Of a stretch of DNA of 64,000 nucleotides, positions 17,125-26,261 are shown piece by piece. The notes below the pieces were generated by a model. That model was given only the letters and a program-made list of their open reading frames with translations, was not told the origin of the DNA and searched no databases. The DNA is from MED-G105 sp965263305 (GTDB lineage: Bacteria; Pseudomonadota; Alphaproteobacteria; Caulobacterales; Parvularculaceae). The stretch is from positions 2,852,001 to 2,916,000 of the forward strand of contig OZ253666.1 in assembly GCA_965263305.1 (NCBI GenBank), given 5' to 3'. Both the position numbers and the translations under genes were made by a program. Positions within the stretch are counted from its first letter, which is position 1; every line of letters begins with the position of its first letter.

Positions 17125-19212
17125 TTAGGATTTAACCTTCACATAGCTGCCAGGCGCCGGTTCGATGGGCGTTAAAGCGCCATCGCCCGGCCAGCGGGCG
17201 GGGATCGTCTCAGGGCTTGTCTTATTCAACCACTCCATCCAGTACGCCCACCACGAACCGGGATGGCGCTCGGCTTCGGCTTTCCATTCATCCAGGTTTT
17301 CCGGCAACGCCTCATTAATGGAGTGGTGATACTTCTTTTTGTCCGGATGATTAACGACACCGGCAATATGGCCGGAGCCCGCCAACATATAGGTGACATC
17401 ATCGTTCCCTTGGGACGCGAAAAGGCGCGCTGTTCTGTAAACAGAGTTATGGGGTGCGATGTGATCGGTCTCACCCGCCTGCATGAAAATAGGGATCTGG
17501 ACATCGCCTAAATCAAGAACTTCGCCATCAATTTCCATCTCGCCGACGGCGAGGCGGTTCTTGTGGTAGAATTCCCGCAAATAGAACATGTGAACATTCT
17601 TTGGCATGCGGGTGGAATCTGAATTCCAGAACAGGAGATCGAACCGCGCCGGGTCTTTGCCCTTCATGTAGTTGTCGATAACAAAGGACCAGATGAGATC
17701 GTTCGACCGGAGCATATTGAAGGTCGTCGCCATAGCGCGCCCTTCTAACACGCCGCCGGCGGCGTCCATTTGTTTTTCAATTGCATCGAGCTGGTTATCA
17801 TCGACGAAGAGTAAGAGATCGCCAGATTCTTTAAAGTCTGCTTGCGCCGTAAAAAAGGTTGCTGACTTGATCCGCTCATCACCCCGTCTCGCCATCAAGG
17901 CGAGCGCCGTGGAGAGCATGGTGCCGCCGATGCAATATCCGATGGCGTCGACATCGGGTTCCGCCGTTGCTTTCTGCACCGCATCAAGCGCTTCAAAGCA
18001 TCCATCATGGATATAATCTATAAAGGTTTTATCTCCCAGCTCTGGACCCGGATTAACCCATGACACGACAAAAACCGTGCGGCCTTGTTCGACCATCCAA
18101 CGAATAAATGAGTTGGCGGGCTGCAAATCCAGAATATAAAACTTATTAATCCAAGGCGGAAAAATGAGAAGGGGTCGCCGTGCGACTTCCTCCGTCATGG
18201 GATCATACTGAATGACCTGCATGATATCGTTTTGATAGACGACTTTGCCCGGCGTCGTGGCGACGTTTTCCCCGAGTTTGAAAAAATCGAGATCAGCTTG
18301 GCGAATGTTCAACGCGCCATGGCCGCGATCAATGTCTTCCAGCAGGTTCTTCAACCCCTTCATCAGGTTTTCGCCGCGGGTTTCTAGGGTTGTTTCCACG
18401 ACCTCTGGGTTCAGCATTGGGAAATTAGAGGGGGCGAGCGCGTCAATCACCTGTTGGGTGAAGAACTCAGCGCGGCGGCGCTCGTGCTCATCCATTTCTA
18501 GGGCGTTCACGGTGCCTTGCAGCCAATTTGCATAGGTGAGGTAGGATTGCTTGATAAAGTCGAGGAGGTGGTTGTCCGTCCAGGCGGGGTGGGTGAAGCG
18601 TTTGTCCCCGGCCCGTGGCTCAATCGCCGGTTTGACATCTTCGCCGGCCATCCGTCGCGACGTGGTCGCCATTAATTTTGCGTAATCGCCCCACAGATTG
18701 AATTGGCGCTGCATCACCGTGCCGGGGTCATTGGCGAGCCCGTTCATCATCTCCTGAACGGCTTCCGACAGATTGAGGGGGTCGGCGGGGGTGCGGCCTG
18801 ATGCGACGGACATCGCGTCCGCCGTCTTACCGAAAAACTCCCCAATCACATCGCGGCTTTTGCCGGAGACGTCGACGAGGTATTCCGACAGGGCATCAAA
18901 ATCCTCAACAATGCTGCGTAAATCCTCCTGGTTAGGAACGGCGTTTGGTTGCGGCTTTTTCCCTGATGGGGCGTTCGCCTTTGTCGATTCAGTTGGTTTT
19001 TTGGCCGCTTTCTTAGCCGACGCAGCCTTTGTTGATGATGCCGGAGTTGCTTTTACAGACGTTTTTTTGGGTGCGGTTTTTTTAGCGACGGTCTTCTTCG
19101 AAGCGGTTTTGGGGGCCGTCGCCTTTTTTGCAGGTGCTTTCTTCGCAGGGCTCTTTTTCGCCGCTGTTTTTTTGGCCGGTTGGTGATTTGTATCTAGCGA
19201 AATCGGGCTCAT
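17125..19212 (-). CDS. phaC: Class I poly(3-hydroxyalkanoate) synthase with basic N-terminal extension
   Basis: PhaC polymerises (R)-3-hydroxyacyl-CoA into polyester on granule surfaces. From ATG 19212 it has 695 residues, about 100 more than usual class I enzymes (near 590). The nucleophile is Cys427 in GYCIGGTM. The catalytic Asp is in GETDHIAP and the His in GSGHIAGVVN. The class I tail HPGSWWAYWMEWL is present. Residues 12-90 are almost wholly Lys, Ala, Pro and Thr in AKK/APAKK repeats, resembling histone H1 or the PhaF phasin tail. No phaA, phaB, phaR or phasin gene lies nearby. It is divergent from the lipoprotein gene, and next to alaC, across a 99-bp region. The upstream open frame to 19827 is antisense to that gene. 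Confidence 0.95.
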   Translation of the reverse strand: MSPISLDTNHQPAKKTAAKKSPAKKAPAKKATAPKTASKKTVAKKTAPKKTSVKATPASSTKAASAKKAAKKPTESTKANAPSGKKPQPNAVPNQEDLRSIVEDFDALSEYLVDVSGKSRDVIGEFFGKTADAMSVASGRTPADPLNLSEAVQEMMNGLANDPGTVMQRQFNLWGDYAKLMATTSRRMAGEDVKPAIEPRAGDKRFTHPAWTDNHLLDFIKQSYLTYANWLQGTVNALEMDEHERRRAEFFTQQVIDALAPSNFPMLNPEVVETTLETRGENLMKGLKNLLEDIDRGHGALNIRQADLDFFKLGENVATTPGKVVYQNDIMQVIQYDPMTEEVARRPLLIFPPWINKFYILDLQPANSFIRWMVEQGRTVFVVSWVNPGPELGDKTFIDYIHDGCFEALDAVQKATAEPDVDAIGYCIGGTMLSTALALMARRGDERIKSATFFTAQADFKESGDLLLFVDDNQLDAIEKQMDAAGGVLEGRAMATTFNMLRSNDLIWSFVIDNYMKGKDPARFDLLFWNSDSTRMPKNVHMFYLREFYHKNRLAVGEMEIDGEVLDLGDVQIPIFMQAGETDHIAPHNSVYRTARLFASQGNDDVTYMLAGSGHIAGVVNHPDKKKYHHSINEALPENLDEWKAEAERHPGSWWAYWMEWLNKTSPETIPARWPGDGALTPIEPAPGSYVKVKS

Positions 19213-19311
19213 TCTAATGGGTCTTTCATCTCGGCGGGCGATAGGGCGCCAAAAACTTGCCAAAGGGGGGCGATCAAGCGTTATGTAAGGTATCAGTATA
19301 GGATACCCGAT

Positions 19312-19809
19312 ATGCGCGTAAATGGCTCTTCTCAATTCCCGCATGCGTTTCATCTGCCGCGGTTTGTCGCTGCCCAACGTTTGTTCGTTGTTTTGGCGAT
19401 TTCGACAGCGATCGTCGGATGCGCGGGCGCGGAGCGCTTTTTGCCGCCCGGCATTGTAAAATACGAAGACCTGGAGAAGGGGCAGCCGGTGAAGCCCGAA
19501 ATGGCGGAGATTATTGCCGCGGAAGACGCCAAAGAGCCGCAAAAATTCCCGCGCCTTTCGGAACAACCAAATCAGCGACCACGAGTCATCCCGCTTGCGA
19601 AGCGCGAAAATCGCGAAGCCCGCTTGAAAGAGCGCGGCGCTCAATTGAAAGAAGCTGTGGCGGCCGATAAGACAGCGGCTGACGGGGAACGCGGTTTGAC
19701 CTTGGAAGAAGAGCTGGCGATCCTTGAGCAGGAAATTGCTGAGGATGCGAAAGCGGCGGCAAAAGAGCGCCGGGAGACGCTGACGGCCCCGGCGCCGATA
19801 AAAGAATAG
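19312..19809 (+). CDS. Small charged lipoprotein
   Basis: The 165-residue product has a long n-region and a hydrophobic stretch (FVVLAISTAIVG) ending in lipobox IVGCAG, with Cys at about residue 38. The mature part is hydrophilic and rich in Glu, Ala, Lys and Arg (RLKERGAQLKEAVAADK, LEEELAILEQEIAEDAKAAAKERRE), likely a coiled coil in the periplasm. Similar short lipoproteins often sit beside phaC in this group, but I cannot name the family. It lies 38 bp before alaC on the same strand, so the two may share a transcript. An upstream start would run into the phaC promoter region. Confidence 0.65.
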   Translation: MRVNGSSQFPHAFHLPRFVAAQRLFVVLAISTAIVGCAGAERFLPPGIVKYEDLEKGQPVKPEMAEIIAAEDAKEPQKFPRLSEQPNQRPRVIPLAKRENREARLKERGAQLKEAVAADKTAADGERGLTLEEELAILEQEIAEDAKAAAKERRETLTAPAPIKE

Positions 19810-19847
19810 CACGCTGACCTTTATCAACAGAATTTAACAATACAATT

Positions 19848-21041
19848 ATGCTTCATCAGGAAGAATTTTATCGCATCAAGCGATTACCGCCCTATGTTTT
19901 TGAAGAGGTGAACCAACTAAAAGCGCGCCTTCGCGCCGCTGGCCGAGACGTCATCGACTTCGGGATGGGCAATCCGGATATGGCGACCCCGCCCCATATC
20001 ATCGAGAAGCTGGTTGAGACAGCGCAAAAACCCCGCACCAACCGGTATTCGGCCTCCCGGGGCATACCAGGCTTGCGTAAAGCAATCGCGCGTTACTATG
20101 AGCGTCGATTTGACGTTCCGCTTAATCCTGATACGGAAGTGATCGCCACGCTCGGGTCCAAAGAAGGGTTTGCGAACCTTGCCCAGGCGATCACCGCGCC
20201 TGGCGATGTGATTTTGGCGCCCGATCCTGCCTATCCGATCCATGCTTACGGCTTTATCATCGCCGGCGGCGTCATCCGCGCGGTGCCGGCGCCGTCACCG
20301 GAGGCGTATCTTGCCGGCATTGAGAGGGCCATCGCCCATGTTACGCCCCGTCCAACGGCGATGGTATTGAACTATCCCTCGAACCCCACCGCCCAGATGG
20401 TGGATTTGGCCTTTTTCGAAGAGGCGGTTGCCCTGGCGAAAAAGCATGGCATTTGGATTTTGTCCGATCTTGCCTATTCGGAAATTTATTTTGATGCGGA
20501 TCGACCGCCGCCATCGATTTTAGCCGTGCCGGGCGCGCGCGATATCGCGGTGGAGGTGAACTCCCTCTCCAAGACCTATTCTATGGCGGGCTTTCGGGTC
20601 GGCATGGCGGTGGGGAATGCCCAACTCATCGCGGCCCTCGCAAGGGTAAAGTCGTATCTCGATTACGGGGCTTATACCCCGGTGCAGGTCGCGGCGGCCG
20701 CGGCTCTTGATGGCGCCCAGGATTGCGTTGATGAGATCCGCGACACCTATCGCTACCGCCGCGATGTGTTGGTGGAAAGCTTCTCAGCGGCTGGATGGGA
20801 GATACCGACACCGCCAGCCTCGATGTTTGCTTGGGCGCCTCTGCCGACAGGCTACGAAGAGATGGGCTCCATCGAATTTGCCAAGAAACTCATGGAAGAA
20901 GCCGACGTCGCCGTCGCCCCAGGGTTAGGTTTCGGTGAACATGGTGATGGATTTGTTCGTATCGGTCTTGTTGAGAACGAACAACGCATTCGCCAAGCCG
21001 CACGGAATGTTAAAAAGATGTTGGGTGCGCGGACGGCTTAG
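19848..21041 (+). CDS. alaC: AlaC-type alanine (glutamate-pyruvate) aminotransferase
   Basis: This PLP-dependent class I/II aminotransferase has 397 residues. It matches AlaC along its length: RIKRLPPYVFEEVNQLKA, DFGMGNPDMATPPHI, the RYSASRGIPGLRKAI block, LGSKEGFANL, YPSNPTAQ, SDLAYSEI, and the PLP-lysine motif NSLSKTYSMAGFR (Lys242). It should convert pyruvate and glutamate to alanine and 2-oxoglutarate in the cytoplasm. LL-diaminopimelate aminotransferase and aspartate aminotransferases are close relatives and often share the label. In many alphaproteobacteria this gene precedes hom; here it does not. It is followed by a hairpin and the convergent S46 peptidase. Confidence 0.9.
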   Translation: MLHQEEFYRIKRLPPYVFEEVNQLKARLRAAGRDVIDFGMGNPDMATPPHIIEKLVETAQKPRTNRYSASRGIPGLRKAIARYYERRFDVPLNPDTEVIATLGSKEGFANLAQAITAPGDVILAPDPAYPIHAYGFIIAGGVIRAVPAPSPEAYLAGIERAIAHVTPRPTAMVLNYPSNPTAQMVDLAFFEEAVALAKKHGIWILSDLAYSEIYFDADRPPPSILAVPGARDIAVEVNSLSKTYSMAGFRVGMAVGNAQLIAALARVKSYLDYGAYTPVQVAAAAALDGAQDCVDEIRDTYRYRRDVLVESFSAAGWEIPTPPASMFAWAPLPTGYEEMGSIEFAKKLMEEADVAVAPGLGFGEHGDGFVRIGLVENEQRIRQAARNVKKMLGARTA

Positions 21042-21140
21042 TGGAGCGCCTGGCCGCTGTTTATATTGAAAACGCTAATACCGGGTATGGGCTGTTCTTT
21101 AGAACGTCCGGCCCCTAATGCATCATCTGTCTTCAAGGGT

Positions 21141-21174
21141 GTGACGTGGCCGGCCTCGAAGCCGGTCACGTCAT
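21141..21174. terminator. Hairpin between convergent alaC and S46 peptidase
   Basis: A 14-base arm (21141-21154) pairs with 21161-21174 around a six-base loop, allowing G-T wobbles. It lies 100 bp after alaC and 19 bp from the S46 stop, where a bidirectional terminator would be expected. There is no clear T-run, so factor-independent termination may be weak. Confidence 0.5.
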
Positions 21175-21192
21175 TCTAGTATCGCCGATCGT

Positions 21193-23370
21193 CTAACGGA
21201 CGATCGTCATTTCATCGATCAAGCGGTTGGCGCCGCCGAGTTTTTCCATCACCCAAAGCATATAGCGCGTGTCGACATGGATTGTTCGGGTGGTCCGGGG
21301 GTCGAAATCCCAATCGGAATTGACGCTTTCAATGGTTCCATCAAAGAGGAGGCCGACAAGTTCGCCACGCGCATTCAGGGTCGCAGAACCAGAATTACCC
21401 CCGGTGGAATCAAGGTCGGACAAAAAGTTCACCGGCACCGTGCCGAGGGAACGAAGCGCATATGATCCGTACTCTTTCTTTTCGATAAGATCGAGTTGTT
21501 CTTTCGGGGCGTTAAAGGGCGCCTCGCCAGTGTCTTTCTCTGGGATGCCTTCGAGCCGGGTAAAGGGCTCGTAGATCAGACCATCTTTCGGTGAGCCGCC
21601 AAAAACAGTGCCATAGGTGATCCGCAAGGTTGAGTTTGCGTCAGGGTAGGCCGTCTCCCCTTGTGCTTCGCGCCAGGTGATGATCGCTTCCATATATTTT
21701 GGTTCAAGGGCGCGACGTTTGCCCGCGCGGATTTTGCTCTCCTCCTCAAGGCGAATTTCCGTTTCGTGAAGGGCCACGGCGAGTTTGATAAACGGGTCGT
21801 TGCTTGCCTCAAACTCCGAGGGCGACGCCTCCATCAGGGCAAGTCGTTTTTGCGAGTCAATGAGTGTTGTTTGTTCGTAAAACCGATCAAGATTATCAGG
21901 GTTGACTGTTTCGCCAAGACCCAGCGCCTCATCAAGCGCCGCCACGCGACGGTCGGCGGGTTGATCAACATATTGCTCAAGGAAGAGAGACCATTCCGCT
22001 TTATCGACCGCGGGGTCGAAACGCCGGTCAATTGTCGATAATCCTTGGGCAAAGAATTTCATATCGCGCTCTTGGAAACCGGGTTCGCGCGCAGCGTCTG
22101 GTTTTTGCTTCTCCAATGACAAGCGATAAAGCCGTTGCGCCGCGCCCAATAATTGCGGGCGCGTTGCGTTATTATAGGCGAAGCCGCGCTTGGCCGCTTC
22201 CGCCGTTTCTCTTGAAAGCGCATCAAACGCTGAGATCGCTTCGGCGTATTCGGCGCGGTCATCGCTTTCAGCGATCCACGCATTGAGGGCGGCTTCCCGT
22301 GCCGCCCGCCGATCAACAAGGCCCACGCGCCTTGCCCCTTCGATTTGGCCGCCAAGGTTCTTTTGGAAGTTATTCAAACCAGCGAGGCGCGATTCATATT
22401 TGATGCGCGCATCGGTGCCTTCTGGCGCGGCTCTTTCGATCGTCTCAATCCAATTCTCAAGAAGTGTCTCGAACGTCGGATACGTCCAGTCAAAAGTCTG
22501 TTCGACCTGCGCCAGACGCGTATAGCGTTGTGTCGATCCAGGATAACCCGCCGCCATGACAAAATCGCCATTATCAAGGCCAGCGGCCGAAACCTTCAGG
22601 CTATGTTTCGGCTGGTACGGAACATTTTCTTCCGCATAATCCGCCGCTGAACCATCGGGCGCTACATAGGCGCGGTAGAATGTGAAGTCGCCCGTATGGC
22701 GCGGCCATAGCCAGTTATCGATATCGCCGCCATATTTCCCGATATTGTCTCCCGGCGCATAAACAAGCCTGATATCGCGAATTTCGAGCCGCTTAATTAG
22801 TTTATATTGCAGCCCACCGAAGAAAGCAGGGGCTTGGCAGCGATGCCCGGGATCGGATTCGCATTCTTTGATCAGGCTTTTCTGCGCATCTTCGATCGCT
22901 TGATATCGCTCGCGCGGTGTCATTTCAGGGGTAATGTCAGCGAACACTTGGTCTGTAACGTCGTTAACTTCGACGGTGACATAAACCCGCGTGTCAGGCG
23001 CGGCGGTGAGTTCAGATGATAAATCATCTGCTAGGAAACCGTTTTCAAGGTAGTTGTTTTCGGCCGTTGAATTGAATTGCACCGATCCACGGGCGCAATG
23101 GTGGTTCGTTACGACGAGCCCTGTTTTTGACACGAAGGACGCCGTGCATCCGCCCAGTGAAATCACTGCGCCCATTGGGAAGTCCGTCAAACTCGCCAGT
23201 GATTTTGGGTTGAGGCGCATGCCGGCCCGGCGCATATCGGCCGCGATCATCGGGATTTGATCCGGGGTGAACATTCCTTCTTTGGCGCTTACGCTGATAT
23301 CGCCGAACGATAGGGCGCTGGCGCTCATCGCGAGCATCGCGACGAATGATGATTTTTTATATTCTCTCAT
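21193..23370 (-). CDS. S46 family dipeptidyl-peptidase (DPP7-like)
   Basis: S46 peptidases remove N-terminal dipeptides from oligopeptides in the periplasm. The 725-residue product has a signal peptide (about 1-28). The catalytic His is in TNHHC, the Asp in GGDIDNW and the Ser in GGNSGS (Ser660). Eighteen residues after the Ser, in LLFDGT, is Gly678. This is the position that is Arg in acidic-specific DPP11 and Gly in DPP7, so a hydrophobic P1 preference is inferred. GGAGGG just upstream fixes ATG 23370; an upstream in-frame start at 23403 is inferior. It is followed by the same-strand PhoX gene's end 108 bp upstream. A role in amino-acid scavenging fits. Confidence 0.92.
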   Translation of the reverse strand: MREYKKSSFVAMLAMSASALSFGDISVSAKEGMFTPDQIPMIAADMRRAGMRLNPKSLASLTDFPMGAVISLGGCTASFVSKTGLVVTNHHCARGSVQFNSTAENNYLENGFLADDLSSELTAAPDTRVYVTVEVNDVTDQVFADITPEMTPRERYQAIEDAQKSLIKECESDPGHRCQAPAFFGGLQYKLIKRLEIRDIRLVYAPGDNIGKYGGDIDNWLWPRHTGDFTFYRAYVAPDGSAADYAEENVPYQPKHSLKVSAAGLDNGDFVMAAGYPGSTQRYTRLAQVEQTFDWTYPTFETLLENWIETIERAAPEGTDARIKYESRLAGLNNFQKNLGGQIEGARRVGLVDRRAAREAALNAWIAESDDRAEYAEAISAFDALSRETAEAAKRGFAYNNATRPQLLGAAQRLYRLSLEKQKPDAAREPGFQERDMKFFAQGLSTIDRRFDPAVDKAEWSLFLEQYVDQPADRRVAALDEALGLGETVNPDNLDRFYEQTTLIDSQKRLALMEASPSEFEASNDPFIKLAVALHETEIRLEEESKIRAGKRRALEPKYMEAIITWREAQGETAYPDANSTLRITYGTVFGGSPKDGLIYEPFTRLEGIPEKDTGEAPFNAPKEQLDLIEKKEYGSYALRSLGTVPVNFLSDLDSTGGNSGSATLNARGELVGLLFDGTIESVNSDWDFDPRTTRTIHVDTRYMLWVMEKLGGANRLIDEMTIVR

Positions 23371-23478
23371 GTTTTTTTCCCTCCAACAATTTCTGTTTTT
23401 CAATCAACGGATGGTTTGACTTCCTATCACAGAAAAAGACGGACAAAGCGCCCAAGCGATAGGAAGTCTAGATCCGCA

Positions 23479-25398
23479 TTATGTGCCGATGGGGCCGCCG
23501 CCTGTTTTGCGGATCGCCACAATGCTGGGGCGCGGGGGCGCACTGTCTTCAAAATCCGGCCAGCGGGTCTTTGGGTCCTCATAGGTGGCGCCGCGACCAT
23601 CGCCGGGATGCTGTACCGCTAAGAATAACGTTTCGCCGTCTGGGCTAAAGCAGGGGCCGGATAATTCGGCGCCGACGGGCGCTCTAAAAAATGCTTTACC
23701 CGCGCCGCGTTGTGGGCCGTCGGTTTCAAGGGCCCACAGACCGTCACTGGCCCCCGTGGCTTCGTTGCCATCGGTCGAAACCCATAAACGCCCCGAGGGG
23801 TCAAGAACGCAGTTGTCAGGCGAGCCGAACCACCCATGTTCCGTTGTTGCAGGGTTCCATGCCGCGCCGGCGGCAGGATCAGCCGGGTCGCCACAGCGCA
23901 CTAGAATTTCCCATGTTGAGCGTGTGGATGTGAAATCCCCATTAGGTTCAACAATTTCAATGATATGCCCCGCAATGTTATCAGCCCGCGGATTGGCCGC
24001 ATCCAGCTGATCAGCCTCGCGTTCGGTATTGTTCGTCAGCATTAAGAAAACGCGCCCTGTTTTGGGGTCGGGTTCAACATCTTCCGGCCGGTCCATCGGC
24101 GTTGCGCCTAGGAGGTCCGCCGCGCGGCGCGTCTCGATCATGACATCCGCCTGGGAGGCGAAACCATTTTCAGGGGTCAACGGGCCTTCGCCGAAAGTCA
24201 GCGGTAGCCACTCCAATGTTCCATCGTCATCAAAGCGCGCCGTATAAAGAACGCCGTCGTCAAGAATATCCTTGTTCGCCGACATATTCTCCGGATCAAA
24301 GGCGCGATTTGTCACAAACTTATAAACGTAATCGAAGCGCTGATCATCGCCCATATAAAGGACAACGCGACCATCCGGGGCGATAACGTTTTCTGCGCCT
24401 TCATGCTTGAAACGCCCGAGGGCCGTGCGTTTTTTTGGTGTTGATGACGGGTCAAGAATATCGACTTCCACGATCCATCCAAAGCGGTTTGGTTCGTTCG
24501 GTTCTTTCGCGACATCAAAGCGGTCGAAATGGCGCCCCCATTGATACCAGCCCCGGGGGACGCCATAGCGTTTGTGGTTTGTCGCCTCCGGGTGGTCATC
24601 GGCCAACTCGCCCATGAAGTTCCCGTTAAAGTTCTCTTCGGCCATTAAGTACGTGCCCCAGGGGGTCATGCCGCCGGCGCAATTGTTTAGGGTGCCCATA
24701 ACCCCTCGACCTGTTGGGTCGGCTGTTGTTTTTAATCGATCTGACCCGGCGGCCGGTCCGGTCAACTCCATTGATGTCGAGTTAGCCGTGATGCGACGGT
24801 TATAGGTGCTGTCGATTACCGGTCGCCATCCGCCGTCTTCCTCTTGTGCGATTTCGATGATCGTCCCGCCATGGGCGGCAAGCTCTACTTCGCATTCCGA
24901 TTTCGTCAGAAGGCGTCCTTTTAGATCAGGAAACATCAACCGGGTTGATGTGTATTCGTGGTTCACGCACAGTAGGCCGCGACGACCATCAGCTGACAGA
25001 GGATGAAAGCCGATGAAGTCGTTGTTATAACCGAACTGACGCAATTGGGCGGCGGCGTTTTGGGCGCGTGGATTAAACGCGGGCGCATCGGAAAATACCT
25101 GGTCGCCCCATCGGATGAGGATATCGGAATCATATCCTGCGGGCACATGGTGCTCGCCGTCGATACCGCGCGTGATTTCCTCAAAAACGTACCGCGACCC
25201 GTTTTCGCCGGGTTGGGGCTTCTGGCCGTCGGTCAAAGCGCTTTCGGAGGAGGGCGCGGCACACCCTACGGCGAGCGCGGATGCGCTGGCGCCGATAACA
25301 AAGCCCCGCCTGGTAAGACGCGCCTCTATAACATTGCGTAATGTCTTCGCCCCATTGGCGATACGCGGGTTTGATGTCTGGTTTTCGCTAGAATCCAT
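23479..25398 (-). CDS. phoX: PhoX family alkaline phosphatase, Tat-exported
   Basis: PhoX is a Ca/Fe-dependent phosphomonoesterase used to scavenge phosphate. The 639-residue product has a late Tat signal (T-R-R-G-F-V at about 29-34). A lipobox-like AVGC follows, so it may be a Tat-exported lipoprotein. Family blocks seen are VNHEYTSTRLMFPD, NNCAGGMTPWGTYLMAEENFNGNF cut into its NCAGG and EENF signatures, and the late WVSTDGNEATG and FSPDGETLF segments of the propeller. The long N-region before the twin arginine is usual for PhoX. No pho-box was recognised upstream. It is divergent from the zinc-type ABC operon across about 140 bp. Confidence 0.88.
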   Translation of the reverse strand: MDSSENQTSNPRIANGAKTLRNVIEARLTRRGFVIGASASALAVGCAAPSSESALTDGQKPQPGENGSRYVFEEITRGIDGEHHVPAGYDSDILIRWGDQVFSDAPAFNPRAQNAAAQLRQFGYNNDFIGFHPLSADGRRGLLCVNHEYTSTRLMFPDLKGRLLTKSECEVELAAHGGTIIEIAQEEDGGWRPVIDSTYNRRITANSTSMELTGPAAGSDRLKTTADPTGRGVMGTLNNCAGGMTPWGTYLMAEENFNGNFMGELADDHPEATNHKRYGVPRGWYQWGRHFDRFDVAKEPNEPNRFGWIVEVDILDPSSTPKKRTALGRFKHEGAENVIAPDGRVVLYMGDDQRFDYVYKFVTNRAFDPENMSANKDILDDGVLYTARFDDDGTLEWLPLTFGEGPLTPENGFASQADVMIETRRAADLLGATPMDRPEDVEPDPKTGRVFLMLTNNTEREADQLDAANPRADNIAGHIIEIVEPNGDFTSTRSTWEILVRCGDPADPAAGAAWNPATTEHGWFGSPDNCVLDPSGRLWVSTDGNEATGASDGLWALETDGPQRGAGKAFFRAPVGAELSGPCFSPDGETLFLAVQHPGDGRGATYEDPKTRWPDFEDSAPPRPSIVAIRKTGGGPIGT

Positions 25399-25538
25399 GG
25401 CGGTGGCATCCCCTGATCGTGAACCGTCGCGGTTGATATAACTCGTCCAATCATGTGATACCGTCGCGGAAGCGTCAGCGATAGACTGAATTTTATATCG
25501 CCGGTCCTTTTAAACTCAGATTGAAAGTATCGCATCGC

Positions 25539-26261
25539 GTGCAGTCCGAATTTTGTGTTTCCATTAAAGATTTGGAATTCGAATGGCGTCCCGGTGAACC
25601 TGTTCTCTCGATGCCGGCGTTTACAATCGGCGCTGGAGAGAAAATGTTTTTGCAAGGGGCGAGCGGTTCAGGGAAATCGACATTGCTCGGTCTTATCGCC
25701 GGGGTTTTCCGGTTGACCAAAGGCGATCTCAACGTTCTCGATCGATCCCTGAAAACACTAAGCGATAGCCAGCGAGACGCACTGCGTGCCGATGCGATCG
25801 GCGTGATATTCCAACAATTCAATCTCGTTCCCTATCTCACGCTCGTTGAGAACGTCTTGCTGCCATGTCGTTTTTCGCCGACGCGCGCGGCGCGCGCGGG
25901 CTCAACCGCGGCGCTCCAAAAGGCCGCTGCGATTGATATCCTGGATCGGTTGGGTCTTGGTTCAGAAGCGACGTCGGAACGGGCGGTTTCGGCCTTGTCC
26001 GTCGGGCAACAACAGCGCGTTGCAGCGGCTCGCGCACTGATTGGCGCTCCGTCGTTGATTATCGCCGATGAGCCAACATCCGCCTTGGACACCGAAGCAC
26101 GGGACACCTTCATCGAGACGCTTCTAAAAGAATCTCTAGGGGCGAGTGTTCTATTTGTAAGTCATGATCGGGCGCTCGCCGCGCATTTCGACCGTTCTGT
26201 GGCCATGACGGACATAAACAAGATCCTTGAGCCGTCCGTGGGAGATGCGTCATGCAACTGA
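25539..26261 (+). CDS. ABC transporter ATPase, LolD/MacB type (zinc-uptake operon)
   Basis: The 240-residue ATPase has Walker A GASGSGKST, Q-loop VIFQQFNLVPYLT, signature LSVGQQQR, Walker B LIIADEPTSALD and H-loop LFVSHD. The NLVPYLTL block is typical of LolD/MacB/FtsE partners of FtsX-like permeases. Its 3' end overlaps the permease gene by ten bases, showing translational coupling. With the DUF3299 and His-rich DUF2796 genes that follow, the set matches the Zrg-type zinc system described in Vibrio. The start is uncertain: GTG 25539 has GAAAG nine bases upstream; TTG 25521 is the alternative. Confidence 0.9.
   Translation: MQSEFCVSIKDLEFEWRPGEPVLSMPAFTIGAGEKMFLQGASGSGKSTLLGLIAGVFRLTKGDLNVLDRSLKTLSDSQRDALRADAIGVIFQQFNLVPYLTLVENVLLPCRFSPTRAARAGSTAALQKAAAIDILDRLGLGSEATSERAVSALSVGQQQRVAAARALIGAPSLIIADEPTSALDTEARDTFIETLLKESLGASVLFVSHDRALAAHFDRSVAMTDINKILEPSVGDASCN

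Noticed and set aside
19213..19827. Long upstream extension of the phaC frame to 900 codons
   Set aside because: It is antisense to the lipoprotein gene at 19312, has no start context, and is rich in unlikely Arg/Leu composition. PhaC begins at 19212.
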